A stretch of DNA of 64,000 bases from Chloroflexota bacterium (GTDB lineage: Bacteria; Chloroflexota; UBA6077; SHYK01), in NCBI GenBank assembly GCA_035652535.1, contig DASRDP010000036.1, positions 1 through 64,000 on the forward strand, given 5' to 3'. The translations under genes were made by a program, and so were the position numbers. The notes beneath the pieces were generated by a model. That model saw nothing but the letters and a program-made list of their open reading frames with translations, was not told the DNA's origin and did no database searches. This document shows positions 43,869 to 53,161 of the stretch, one piece after another. Within the stretch, counting starts at the first letter, position 1; every line of letters starts with the position of its first letter.

Positions 43869-44722
43869 GGCGTGGTCCCGGCCGCTGGGTCGCGCCGTCG
43901 CTGGCGCTCGCATCCATCGCCCTCGGTTCACTGGGCGTCGTGTGCCGGGCAGCGATGAACGAAACGCGAAAGCTGGAGATTCGCCGACGGGTGGTCCGCT
44001 TGCCGCGTCTGTCAGACGCGTTCCACGGATATCGGATCCTGCACATCAGCGATCTCCACGTGGGCGGTTGGGCCCCGGGTCTCGATCACGTTCGCACCGC
44101 ACAGTCGATCGGTGCGGACCTCATCGTCGTGACCGGCGATTTGATCGACCATGATCGGGACCGTGAGTCGTGCGCCGCGGCGTTGGGAGCGCTGCATGCG
44201 CCGGATGGCGTCTGGTGCGTTCTGGGCAACCACGACCACGCCGCCACGCGGTGTGTTGGCGGTGTCCATCGGTTCACGAACGACCTCGCGCGCCGCGGCG
44301 TTCGAACGCTGCGGAACGGGGCTTCGCCGATCTGTCGGGGCCGCGAGCGCCTCTGGCTGGTGGGCGTCGACGATCCGTACGAGTGGCGCGTTGATCTGGT
44401 CCAAGCCTACAATGGCATTCCCGAAGGTGCCCCGTCGATCCTTCTCGCCCACTCGCCGGACGTGCTGGCTTTCCTCCCGCCCGGTCGCGCGGACCTGGTT
44501 CTCGCGGGCCACTGCCATGGGGGCCAGATCCGCACACCCCTCGGCGCGGTCGTGACGCGCACGCGCAGGCGCTATCCGGACGTGCTCGGGCTCCAGCGCA
44601 TCGACGGCACCCTCACGCACCTCTCCGGAGGCGTGGGCTCGACCATTCCATTGCGACTCCTCTGTCCACCGGAGGTCACCGTGCTCCACATCGTCGCGGG
44701 GGCTCACGCCCAGACCCGGTGA
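43865..44722 (+). CDS. Membrane-anchored metallophosphoesterase, YkuE/YaeI-like
   Basis: A 285-residue calcineurin-type phosphoesterase. One N-terminal hydrophobic segment (VAPSLALASIALGSLGVV) anchors or exports it. The dinuclear metal motifs are complete: ISDLHVG, VTGDLIDHD, LGNHDHAA, LAHSPD and GHCHGGQ. Relatives act on phosphodiesters in or near the membrane. It is translationally coupled (ATGA) to the disulfide reductase gene and followed 27 bases later by a carboxypeptidase gene. Confidence 0.9.
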   Translation: MRRGPGRWVAPSLALASIALGSLGVVCRAAMNETRKLEIRRRVVRLPRLSDAFHGYRILHISDLHVGGWAPGLDHVRTAQSIGADLIVVTGDLIDHDRDRESCAAALGALHAPDGVWCVLGNHDHAATRCVGGVHRFTNDLARRGVRTLRNGASPICRGRERLWLVGVDDPYEWRVDLVQAYNGIPEGAPSILLAHSPDVLAFLPPGRADLVLAGHCHGGQIRTPLGAVVTRTRRRYPDVLGLQRIDGTLTHLSGGVGSTIPLRLLCPPEVTVLHIVAGAHAQTR

Positions 44723-44749
44723 ACACTCCAGACCAATTTGGGGGTTTCG

Positions 44750-45997
44750 GTGCGCGTCAAAATCCTCGCAGGCCTCGCGGTACTCCTTGCCCTCATCGCC
44801 GCAGGCGGGGTCTACGGCTGGGTGCAGCTGTCTCAGCCGATACCGCCGATCGTCGCCGCGACCTCCTTTCCCACAAGCCTCACCGTCGAGGGGGAGCCAC
44901 CGGCGCTGCCCTGGCCGAGCCAGGGAGCAGCCGCGGTCGCCGTTCCGGAGATCGGCATCGTGGGGACGTCAGGGCCGAAGACGCCACGGCCGATCGCCAG
45001 CATCGCCAAGGTCATGACCGCCTACCTCGTGCTCACGGACCACCCGCTGGCGCCGCGTGAGCCGGGGCCGACCGTTGGCGTGACCGCCGAGGACGTGCGG
45101 ATCTTCGAGGCCGATCTGGCCGATGGCCAGTCCGTTGTTCCCGTCGTCGCGGGCGAGCAGCTCACCGAGTACCAGCTCCTTCAGGCGCTCCTGCTTCCAT
45201 CCGGAAACAACATCGCGGACCTTCTTGCGAAGTGGGACGCCGGCTCACGTGAGGCGTTCGTCGCGAAGATGAACGCGAAGGCGGGAGAGATGGGCATGTC
45301 GTCGACACGCTTCGCCGACGCCAGTGGCTACTCGCCGCAGACCGTGAGCACCGCGACGGATCTCATCATCCTGGGACAGGCCGCGATGCGGGAGCCGGTC
45401 TTTGCCGAAATCGTGGCCCAGCAGGAAGCCGCGATCCCCGTGGCGGAGCGCATCTTCAACGTCAACACCGACCTCGGTCGGGGCGGCAACATTGGGATCA
45501 AGACCGGCTCGACGCCCGAAGCGGGCGCCTGCTTCATGTTCGCCGCGCGCCGCACGGTGAACGACCGGGAGATGGTCCTCGTCGGCGCGGTTCTGGATCA
45601 ACCCCAGCTTTCCGACGCCTTTGCTCGCTCCAGCGATATCGCGGCGGCAGCGGCCCGCGGCGTTCGAATGAGCCGCGTGCTGGACACCTCCACCGTCGTG
45701 GGGACCTACGCGGCGCCGTGGGGACCCAAGGTCGACGCGATGCCCGCTGAAAACGTGGACTTCCTGGCGTGGCCCGGTATGGCTGTGAGCGTCGAAGCGC
45801 AGCTCGATCCGATAGAAGCGCCCCTCCAATCAGGCGACCGCGTCGGGCTGTTGTCCTTGAAGCTGGGCGACCAGAGCAAGACGGTAGAGCTGGTCGCCAG
45901 CGGGTCGATTCCATCGCCCGGACGCACCTGGCGGCTGCTTCGCCCGCTTCGCGAGCTGGGGGTCGTGAGCAGCACCGCGGGAGCGGCGAATCGGTAG
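44750..45997 (+). CDS. D-alanyl-D-alanine carboxypeptidase, DacA-like (peptidase S11)
   Basis: A 415-residue penicillin-binding-protein-type carboxypeptidase that trims peptidoglycan stem peptides. The N-terminal helix (ILAGLAVLLALIAAGGVYGW) exports or anchors it. The catalytic motifs are SxxK in IASIAKVM, SxN in PSGNN and KTG in GIKTGSTPEAG. A C-terminal beta-rich tail follows the catalytic domain. The GTG at 44750 after a G-rich site is preferred to the TTG at 44738. It probably works in the cell envelope. Confidence 0.92.
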   Translation: MRVKILAGLAVLLALIAAGGVYGWVQLSQPIPPIVAATSFPTSLTVEGEPPALPWPSQGAAAVAVPEIGIVGTSGPKTPRPIASIAKVMTAYLVLTDHPLAPREPGPTVGVTAEDVRIFEADLADGQSVVPVVAGEQLTEYQLLQALLLPSGNNIADLLAKWDAGSREAFVAKMNAKAGEMGMSSTRFADASGYSPQTVSTATDLIILGQAAMREPVFAEIVAQQEAAIPVAERIFNVNTDLGRGGNIGIKTGSTPEAGACFMFAARRTVNDREMVLVGAVLDQPQLSDAFARSSDIAAAAARGVRMSRVLDTSTVVGTYAAPWGPKVDAMPAENVDFLAWPGMAVSVEAQLDPIEAPLQSGDRVGLLSLKLGDQSKTVELVASGSIPSPGRTWRLLRPLRELGVVSSTAGAANR

Positions 45998-46065
45998 CCG
46001 CGCGCTTCGACCGGCTCCGTCCGAACGAGCCGACTCCTGCGCGCCCATCGACCCTGTGCTACGCT

Positions 46066-47793
46066 ATGCGCGTGCACCGCTTTGGATCGATCGCCGCGGC
46101 CCTCGCCATCGCCGCCATCGCCGCCTGCGGCGCGCCGGCGCCGAGCCAGACGCCGAGCGCCGATCAGCGGTCCGCCCCCGCTCGCGCGCTTCCCCGCACG
46201 GTCCGCGTCGCAGTCGGGTCTGAGACCGATAATCTCTCCACCAAGCTGGGGGGTGGGACGAACGCCGCCGAGTACAACTTTTTGAACAACAGCCCCCTCG
46301 TGCTCCTCGACGAGCGGGGCGTCCCAAGCCCGCTGCTGGCCTCGGAGCAGCCCTCGCGCGACAACGGGACGTGGGTGGTCAATGCCGACGGCACCATGGA
46401 GACGACCTGGCGAATCCGATCCAACGCCCGATGGCACGACGGCGAGCCCGTCGTCGCCCGCGATTTCCAGTTCGCCCTGCGCGTGTATCTCGACGACGCG
46501 ATGCCCATCTCCGATCGCATGCCCGAAATGCTGATGACGTCGGTCACCCCTGTGGACGACAAGACATTCGTGATCGCCTGGAAGCAGCCGTATCCAAAGG
46601 CCAACCTATTGATCCAGCGTGATCTCGAGCCCCTCCCGGTGCACATCGTCGGGTCGCTCTACGCGGCTGGCGACCCCGACGCGTTTCTCAACAACCGATT
46701 CTGGTCCTCTCCCGACTACGTTGGGACCGGCCCATATCGCCTGGTGGAGTGGGACCCTGGCGCCCAGCTCGTATACCAAGCATTCGACGGTTACTTCATG
46801 GGCCCACCCCCCATCGAGCAGATCGTGGTCCGAATCATTCCGGACACCAATACGGTCGTCGCGAATCTGCTGTCGGGCGACCTCGACACCGCTGTGGGGG
46901 CGACGGTCCTGGGCCAACAGGGCGGCGCGACGGTGCGCGAACGGTGGAATCAAACCGGCGAGGGCACCGTGATCGGTACGCCGGTGCGCTTCCGGTACAG
47001 CCAGATTCAGTTCGACGCCGCGTACCTGCTGCAGCCCGCGCTGCTCGACCTGCGCGTCCGACGCGCCATCGCCACCGGCGTGGACCGGCAGACGCTCGCT
47101 CAGGTGGTCACCCTCGGAGAGTCGGACGTGGCAGAGATTTACCTCATCCCGACCGATCCGCTCTTCGCCAAAGCGGATAGCGTCATCACCAAGTATCCGT
47201 ACGATCCCGCGCGGGCGGCGTCGCTGCTCGCAGACGCCGGCTGGACGCGCCGTGGAGACACGCTCGTCAACAGCGCCGGCGAACCCTTCACCCTCGATAT
47301 CCGCACCACACAGAATGAAGACAATTTGACCGAGATGCACATCATGGCGGCCGACTTGACCAAGCTTGGGATGGACATCACCGAGACCGTCGTCCCACAG
47401 TCCCGCATCAGAGACTCCGAATACCGCATCAAGTTCCCCGGCGTGAACAACACCGCCATGTCCATTGGCGTGCCCGACACGCTTCGGGTCGCGCTCAGCG
47501 CGGAATGCCCAGATCCTGCCCGTCGGTATTCGGGTAGCAATCGCGGCTGCTGGTCGAATCCTCAGTACGATCGGTTCTACGAGATCGCCAGCACCTCCCT
47601 CGATCCGAGCGACCGCGACGACGCCGTCGTTCAGGCTCTGCGCGTTCTGACCGAGAACCTCGGCGTCATTGGCCTGGGGCGCAACGCGGAGATGGTGCCC
47701 GTCCGCAAGGGCCTGGTCGGGCCCGGTCCGCGATGGCCAGGGCAGATCGGCGACACGTGGAACGTGCACCTCTGGCACTGGACCGATTCCTGA
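46066..47793 (+). CDS. Orphan family-5 solute-binding lipoprotein
   Basis: A 575-residue binding lipoprotein with signal AAALAIAAIAAC (Cys21). It has WRIRSNARWHDGEPVVARDFQFAL and DLRVRRAIATGVDRQTL. GSNRGCWSNPQYDRFYEIASTSLDP and GPGPRWPGQIGDTWNVHLWHW show it to be a close paralogue of the 17816 protein, 28 kb away. It is followed 29 bases later by an NMT1-like binding protein. No permease genes for it are nearby. Confidence 0.9.
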   Translation: MRVHRFGSIAAALAIAAIAACGAPAPSQTPSADQRSAPARALPRTVRVAVGSETDNLSTKLGGGTNAAEYNFLNNSPLVLLDERGVPSPLLASEQPSRDNGTWVVNADGTMETTWRIRSNARWHDGEPVVARDFQFALRVYLDDAMPISDRMPEMLMTSVTPVDDKTFVIAWKQPYPKANLLIQRDLEPLPVHIVGSLYAAGDPDAFLNNRFWSSPDYVGTGPYRLVEWDPGAQLVYQAFDGYFMGPPPIEQIVVRIIPDTNTVVANLLSGDLDTAVGATVLGQQGGATVRERWNQTGEGTVIGTPVRFRYSQIQFDAAYLLQPALLDLRVRRAIATGVDRQTLAQVVTLGESDVAEIYLIPTDPLFAKADSVITKYPYDPARAASLLADAGWTRRGDTLVNSAGEPFTLDIRTTQNEDNLTEMHIMAADLTKLGMDITETVVPQSRIRDSEYRIKFPGVNNTAMSIGVPDTLRVALSAECPDPARRYSGSNRGCWSNPQYDRFYEIASTSLDPSDRDDAVVQALRVLTENLGVIGLGRNAEMVPVRKGLVGPGPRWPGQIGDTWNVHLWHWTDS

Positions 47794-47822
47794 CGTATCG
47801 AAGACGCGTTGCGGGTGGGCTC

Positions 47823-48746
47823 GTGCGTATTGCGGTTCCGGACCTGATCTCCAACTCGTATTTTCCCGCCATCGCCGCCGTCGAACTGGGCTTCTTTCGA
47901 TCCGAGGGAATCGACGCGACGCTGGACCTGGTGTTCCCCGTGACGCGGGCGATGGAGTCGCTCCGCGATGGAGAGCTCGATCTCGTCGCGGGAGCCGCGC
48001 ACGCCACCCTCGCGGCATTTCCGGACTGGCAGGGAGCCCGCCTCCTCGCCGCTCTCGCACAACACATGTACTGGTTTCTCGTCCTCCGATCCGATCTCCG
48101 AGTGCGCCGGGGCGATCTGACAGCGCTGGCCGGGTTGCGGATCGGCGCGGCGCCGGGCCCGGACGAGGGATTGCGGCAGCTCCTGATCGAGGCGGGCATC
48201 GACCCGGCATCGAACCGGATCGAGATCGGTCCAATCCCGACCGCGAACGCCGCCGGCGTTTCCTTCGGCGTGACCGCCGCCCGCGCCCTGGAGGAGGGCA
48301 CCCTCGACGGGTTCTGGGCCAACGGGATGGGCGCGGAGGTGGCGGTCCGACGCGGAGTTGGATCGGTGGTGCTCGACGTTCGCCGAGGAGACGGGCCGCC
48401 CCCTGCACGCGGCTTTACGTTTCCCGCGCTGGTCGCCACGACGGACCTCATCGACCGCGAACCGACGCTGGTCGCGAGCGCCGTGCGCGCCGTCGTGCGC
48501 GCACAGCAGGCCCTGAAAGCGGAGCCGAGTTGCGCTACCCGGGTTGGGGAGCGGCTGTTTCCGCCACTCGAGGCGAGCCTGATCGCGGAGCTGATCCGCC
48601 GCGACACGCCCTACTACGACCCACGAATCGAGCAGGACACCGTCGAGCGCCTGAACCGCTTCGCCACGGCCCGCGGCCTGCTGTCGCACGCGGTGCCCTA
48701 CTCGGGCGTGGTTGCCGCGGCGTTTCGCGATTGTTGGAGCGCCTAG
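47823..48746 (+). CDS. NMT1/THI5-like (SsuA/TauA-class) binding protein without signal peptide
   Basis: A 307-residue protein of the periplasmic-binding fold used for nitrate, sulfonates or thiamine precursors. MRIAVPDLISNSYFPAIAAVELGFFRSEGIDATLDLVFP is the family N-terminus. DLTALAGLRIGAAPGPDEGLRQLL follows. No signal peptide is seen with the GTG at 47823; the in-frame extension upstream overlaps the previous gene and is not hydrophobic either. A cytosolic ligand-binding or enzymatic (THI5-like) role is possible. It ends three bases from the converging next gene. Confidence 0.78.
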   Translation: MRIAVPDLISNSYFPAIAAVELGFFRSEGIDATLDLVFPVTRAMESLRDGELDLVAGAAHATLAAFPDWQGARLLAALAQHMYWFLVLRSDLRVRRGDLTALAGLRIGAAPGPDEGLRQLLIEAGIDPASNRIEIGPIPTANAAGVSFGVTAARALEEGTLDGFWANGMGAEVAVRRGVGSVVLDVRRGDGPPPARGFTFPALVATTDLIDREPTLVASAVRAVVRAQQALKAEPSCATRVGERLFPPLEASLIAELIRRDTPYYDPRIEQDTVERLNRFATARGLLSHAVPYSGVVAAAFRDCWSA

Positions 48747-48749
48747 CCA

Positions 48750-50192
48750 CTACGGCGGGGCGCCGAACGCCAGCACGCTGTGGCCTGCCGGGACGAACAG
48801 CGCGTCGCCAACGGCCGACGGGGTGGTGAAGTGCGCGCGGATCGGCCCGTCCAACGACGTTCGCGATCGAATCGAGCCATCGGTCGGATCGATCTGGAGC
48901 AGCGCTGCATTTCGCTGATCGATCGACCAGACCGACCCGTAGGCGATGATGGGCGAGTTGAGCTGGCCCTCGCCCGCGCGCCACGCGATGCGAAACGCGC
49001 CGTCATCCACCTCGATCGCGGCGAGGCCGTCGACACACGGCACGATCAACGTCGGCGGCTCATAGGCTGCTCCTCCGTAGGCTCCGCGGCACACGCGCGC
49101 CGAGAATAGCTCGCCGCCAATCCCGCCCAATGCGCTTGCGCGCAGGAGATAGCCCATTCCGTTCTTGCCCGATTGCAGGACCTGGCCGGCGCCCACCAGC
49201 ATCGGCCCGATCGAGCCGACGTCGGTATCGGTGGCGCTCAAGCTCGCCCAATTCGCGGGGGCCCAGTAGTCGAGGAGCTCCAGGTCCGGAGACAGTCGGA
49301 CCACGGCATTCGCGTAGTCGAACGCGTCTTCCGACTCCCCGTTCCCGGTCGCGACCAGCAGCGAGCCGTCGCCATCGACCGCCGGACCGGGCGGCGCCCA
49401 GATCCCGGCCTCCCGCGGAGTTGGAACCTGGTAGGTGACCAGGTCGCCGGAGCCGTCGGCATTCACGCCGACCACCCAGCCGTGATAGGGCCCGCAATCG
49501 CCGAAGTTCCCCCCGAAGGCGACGTACACGCGACCGTTCGCCAGCGCGAGGGCGCCGCGCTGCTGGAGGAAACGCGGATCATCCCCCGGCGGGTCCACCG
49601 AGCGGTGGAAGAGCACCGAACCGGATTCGACGTTGAAGGCGTACAGCTCATGGTGGGTCGGTTGAACGCGGCCGACAGCGTACACGATGTTCGACGTCGA
49701 ATCGATCACGGGGGTTGAGGTGAATCCGCTTGGATCGATGTTGCCGCACGGAAGGCTCGAAAGCGGCACTGGGTCCGCGACGTGCTGCTCCCAGATGATC
49801 TCGCCACTGGAGGCGTCCAAGGCGTATGCCGTGTCGTTTTCCGTGACGACGATCAGTCGCCCATTGATCGCGAGGGGCTCGGCATAGATTTCCGCGTCGA
49901 GATCGGCCCGCCATCGAAGGACCGGGTCGCCAAAGGTCGGCGTGCTCGGGCCCACGCCAGCCCGCTCGTTATTCCCGTGGTAGGTCGCCCAGCTCGCGCG
50001 CCCGTCGGCCGTCGGCGCGGCGACCTCGGCGACGGCTGGGCCCGCAGGCGGTGGCTGGCGCCTCGGGAGCGAGCCCGTGGACGGCGCGGCGCTACACGCG
50101 ACGAGCCCGAAGGCGACGAGGCCGAGCGGCGCGGACGGGATGGGACGGAAGAGATCGCGCAATTCGGAATACCGTAGCCCAACTCCAGCCAC
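48750..50192 (-). CDS. PQQ-type beta-propeller lipoprotein
   Basis: A 480-residue exported lipoprotein. The signal ends in FGLVAC (Cys33). About eight repeats of the outer-membrane BamB/PQQ-dehydrogenase type follow, for example GRLIVVTENDTAYALDASSGEIIWEQHV and YAFNVESGSVLFHR, ending with LLQIDPTDGSIRSR. It lacks PQQ/metal catalytic residues that I can recognise, so binding or scaffolding is more likely than dehydrogenase activity. The GTG at 50192 is 34 bases behind the SsuA-like gene on the same strand. Confidence 0.82.
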   Translation of the reverse strand: MAGVGLRYSELRDLFRPIPSAPLGLVAFGLVACSAAPSTGSLPRRQPPPAGPAVAEVAAPTADGRASWATYHGNNERAGVGPSTPTFGDPVLRWRADLDAEIYAEPLAINGRLIVVTENDTAYALDASSGEIIWEQHVADPVPLSSLPCGNIDPSGFTSTPVIDSTSNIVYAVGRVQPTHHELYAFNVESGSVLFHRSVDPPGDDPRFLQQRGALALANGRVYVAFGGNFGDCGPYHGWVVGVNADGSGDLVTYQVPTPREAGIWAPPGPAVDGDGSLLVATGNGESEDAFDYANAVVRLSPDLELLDYWAPANWASLSATDTDVGSIGPMLVGAGQVLQSGKNGMGYLLRASALGGIGGELFSARVCRGAYGGAAYEPPTLIVPCVDGLAAIEVDDGAFRIAWRAGEGQLNSPIIAYGSVWSIDQRNAALLQIDPTDGSIRSRTSLDGPIRAHFTTPSAVGDALFVPAGHSVLAFGAPP

Positions 50193-50226
50193 CGCGGCTG
50201 GAGCGCCAGGAGCCGATCTGTCAAGA

Positions 50227-51300
50227 TCAGCTCACGTTGGCGCCGACCTTTCGGTCCACGGCGTTTTGCACGAAGCTGGTGGTGATCATCTTGGTCACGT
50301 CCGCCTCGGTTGCCGGTTGGCCCTTGGCCTGGAGCTGATCGAGCACGTCCTTGAACTGATCGGTCGACGGGAATGGCTGGTCGGGCATCGTCTCGAGGAG
50401 AAAGTCGTACGTCGCGTTCATCGCCGCATCGTCGTCCGACTGGTAGTACTGCTTGAGGATCTGCACCGCGTACGCTCGATCGTTCCGCACCTTGGCCATG
50501 GCCTGCATGATGGAGTCCACGTATCGCTGCACCGCGTCCTTGTTGCCGTCCACGAACGAGCGCTGCATGACGATCGTGTTGTTGGACGCCGGCAGCTTCT
50601 GTGCCGCGAGATCGATGAGGGCGTGGAGTCCCTGCGCCTCCTGCTTGATCGAGCCGGGCGGATTATCGAGGCCGGCATCGATTGCACCGCTCAGCAGGGC
50701 CGCCGTCCGGTTCGCCAACGACCCGACGGGGACGATGGTAACGTCCTTGTCGGGATCGATCCCGTTGGCTTTCAAGGCCGTCCGGGTCGCGATGTCCGAG
50801 GACGAGCCCGGCTGACTCACCCCGATCTTCTTGCCGCGCAGATCGTCGATGGTCTTGATGCTGGGCTGGGCCATCAAATAGTAGGGGTAGACGCCTCCGA
50901 CAACCCCGACGATCTCGAGGTCGGCGCCGCTGAGGTTTGCGCTCAGCGCCTCGGATCCGCCCGCGTGGGCTGCTTGGACCTGGCCGGAGAGGAGCGCCGC
51001 GATGGCGTTCGAGCTACTGATCTGCTGCAGGTCGACATCCAGCGAGTTCTTTTCAAAGATGCCGGACTCTTTCGCCACCCAGAGCGGGAGGTTACTGAAG
51101 ACGATCTCGCTGTAGGCGATGGACATCTTGACGACGGGCGCGGCGCCTGTCGCCGGCGCCGTGGCGGCCGGACCCACCGGCTTCGCGCAGGAAGAAAGCG
51201 CCACAGCCGCCGCAATGATCGCCGCGACCCAACTGACCAGCCAACCCGTTTTCCGTGCCACACGCGCCTCCGTCATCTCGTTTGCCAGCTCAAGCCTCAC
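50227..51300 (-). CDS. ABC substrate-binding lipoprotein, SsuA/NMT1-like
   Basis: A 357-residue lipoprotein with signal WVAAIIAAAVALSSC (Cys38). MSIAYSEIVFSNLPLWVAKESGIFEKNSLDV and IDDLRGKKIGVSQPGSSSDIATRTAL are typical of nitrate/sulfonate/taurine-type binding proteins. It lies four bases behind the permease gene, so it is the third gene of an ABC operon (ATPase, permease, binding protein). A start at ATG 51276 is also possible. The ligand is probably an organosulfonate or other small anion (inference from family). Confidence 0.9.
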   Translation of the reverse strand: MRLELANEMTEARVARKTGWLVSWVAAIIAAAVALSSCAKPVGPAATAPATGAAPVVKMSIAYSEIVFSNLPLWVAKESGIFEKNSLDVDLQQISSSNAIAALLSGQVQAAHAGGSEALSANLSGADLEIVGVVGGVYPYYLMAQPSIKTIDDLRGKKIGVSQPGSSSDIATRTALKANGIDPDKDVTIVPVGSLANRTAALLSGAIDAGLDNPPGSIKQEAQGLHALIDLAAQKLPASNNTIVMQRSFVDGNKDAVQRYVDSIMQAMAKVRNDRAYAVQILKQYYQSDDDAAMNATYDFLLETMPDQPFPSTDQFKDVLDQLQAKGQPATEADVTKMITTSFVQNAVDRKVGANVS

Positions 51301-51304
51301 ACCG

Positions 51305-52171
51305 CTAGTCTGGCCGCCATGCCTGGTAGCGGCGCTCGATGGACTGCAGGAGATACGTCATTCCGAGGCCGGCCGACGAGAGAAGGATGAGCCCCGCAAA
51401 CACCTTCGGCGTCTGGAACGTCGAGCCCGCCGTGGCCATCATGAGGCCGATACCGGCCTGGGCCGCGACCAGCTCGCCGACCACGACCCCAACGAGCGCA
51501 TGACCGATCCCGAGCCGCAAGCCCGTGAGGATGAAGGGCACCGATCCGGGCAGCGCCACCGTTCGGAAGATCTGCGAGTCCGATGCGCCGAAGGAGCGGG
51601 CCGCCTTCACCCAGTTCGCGTCCAAGTTCCGAACGCCCGCCATCGTATTGATCACGATCGGGAAGATGGCGCCCAAAAAGACCACCGCCACCTTCGAATA
51701 GATCCCGATCCCGAACCAGATGATGAGCAGGGGAATGAGGGCGACCCGGGGCATGCTGTAGAAGAACGCGACGAAGGGATCGAGCGCGAAGGAGAGCCGC
51801 CGATACCAGCCCATCAGGAGCCCAAGCGGCATGCCGATGACGATGGCAAGGACGTACCCGTAGATCATCTCCTGTCCGCTGACCCACAGGTCGTTCCACA
51901 ACGACCCGCCCTTTACCAGACCGACAAACGCGTTGAGCGTGTCGAAGGGGCCGGGCAGGAACAGGGCCGGTACCAGGCGCGCCGCGGTCACCGTATGCCA
52001 GACCACGAGAAACGCCACCACGGAAAGAATCCCGATGAGCGTCGACTCGTAGCGCTGCAGGCGGCTTGGCTGTCCGGGGATGCGCACCGGCTCGACGGCC
52101 ACCGATGGGCCGGCGGTCAGCGCGCCATTTGCGCCGTGGAGCTTTTCCGATTGGGTTGCTGGCGCCGCCAT
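51305..52171 (-). CDS. ABC transporter permease, SsuC/TauC-like
   Basis: A 288-residue inner-membrane permease with six helices. The ATPase-docking loop is LDANWVKAARSFGASDSQIFRTVALPGSVPFILTGLRL (EAA motif at about residues 190-225). The N-terminal 40 residues are hydrophilic. It lies three bases behind the ATPase gene. With its neighbours it forms a complete importer, unlike the family-5 system at 3633. Confidence 0.94.
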   Translation of the reverse strand: MAAPATQSEKLHGANGALTAGPSVAVEPVRIPGQPSRLQRYESTLIGILSVVAFLVVWHTVTAARLVPALFLPGPFDTLNAFVGLVKGGSLWNDLWVSGQEMIYGYVLAIVIGMPLGLLMGWYRRLSFALDPFVAFFYSMPRVALIPLLIIWFGIGIYSKVAVVFLGAIFPIVINTMAGVRNLDANWVKAARSFGASDSQIFRTVALPGSVPFILTGLRLGIGHALVGVVVGELVAAQAGIGLMMATAGSTFQTPKVFAGLILLSSAGLGMTYLLQSIERRYQAWRPD

Positions 52172-52174
52172 GGA

Positions 52175-53032
52175 TTACCTCCCCGCCTCTCGGCTCATCA
52201 TCGCCATCGACTCCTCCTCAATGCTCGTCCAGATGGCGTCGGTGTACTGCAAGAACTCCTGCGCGCGCTTGATGCGCAACGGCCTCGGCCGCGGGAGTCC
52301 GACCTCGACGGTCTGCTTCAACTTTGCCGGCCGAGCTGTAAATACTACGACCCGGTCCGCCAAATAGACTGCCTCGTCGATGTCGTGGGTGATAAACAGC
52401 GCCGTCTTTCGGGATTGGGCCCAAATTTTCAGCAGCTCAGCCTGCATGAACTCGCGCGTCTGGGCATCCAGCCCACCGAACGGCTCGTCCAGGAGCAGCA
52501 TCTGCGGATCAGTGGCGAACGCGCGCGCCAGGTTGACGCGCTGCTGCATGCCGCCCGACAGCTCGGACGGGTAGTGGTTCTCGAAACCGTGAAGCCCGAC
52601 GAGGTCGATGCACGACTGCACGCGATCCCGCGCCTCAGCGCCGGAGACGCGACCCTGGATCTCGACGCCGTACATCACGTTGCTCCACACCGTCCGCCAG
52701 GGCAGAAGGCTCGGCTGCTGGAACACCATGGCCCGGTCGCTGCCCGGGGCCTTGATCGGCGCCCCGTTCAAGGTGAGGGAGCCACTGGTGATGGGGAGCA
52801 GCCCGTCGACGGCGTTGAGGAAGGTCGTCTTGCCACATCCCGAGGGGCCGACGATGGCGACGAACTCGCCTTCCGCCACGTCCAGGCTGACGTGGTCCAC
52901 GGCGAGAAACGCCGAGTTGACCCGTTCCAGCCAGTAGTGGATCGTGACGTCGCGCGCCTGAAGCGCCGCCGACCTGCCCCACCCGGCGCTTCCGTTCGTC
53001 CCAGAGATCTTGAACTGCATATTGTTCGACAC
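52175..53032 (-). CDS. ABC transporter ATPase, SsuB/TauB-like
   Basis: A 285-residue ATPase. Walker A is GPSGCGKTT, the Q-loop is FQQPSLLPW, the signature is LSGGMQQR, Walker B is MLLLDEPFGGLD and the H-loop is ITHDIDEA. It is in the nitrate/sulfonate/taurine subfamily. The GTG at 53032 or the ATG four codons later is the start. A good promoter lies upstream. It energises the adjacent permease. Confidence 0.95.
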   Translation of the reverse strand: MSNNMQFKISGTNGSAGWGRSAALQARDVTIHYWLERVNSAFLAVDHVSLDVAEGEFVAIVGPSGCGKTTFLNAVDGLLPITSGSLTLNGAPIKAPGSDRAMVFQQPSLLPWRTVWSNVMYGVEIQGRVSGAEARDRVQSCIDLVGLHGFENHYPSELSGGMQQRVNLARAFATDPQMLLLDEPFGGLDAQTREFMQAELLKIWAQSRKTALFITHDIDEAVYLADRVVVFTARPAKLKQTVEVGLPRPRPLRIKRAQEFLQYTDAIWTSIEEESMAMMSREAGR

Positions 53033-53116
53033 GTACGCCCCTCGTGCGTATACGTGCGCACTCTGGGCGTGCCTGGATTCTGTTCGTCAAAAAGGTTCGC
53101 TACGCCCAGTATCGAA

Positions 53117-53146
53117 ATCATAAGCTGCGCAAAAAGACAGCGTCAA
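53117..53146 (-). promoter_or_regulatory. Promoter for the SsuBCA-like operon
   Basis: On the minus strand: TTGACG (53146-53141), an 18-base spacer and TATGAT (53122-53117). The start would be near 53110, leaving about 78 bases of leader. Confidence 0.5.
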
Positions 53147-53161
53147 TTGAGCCGATACCGG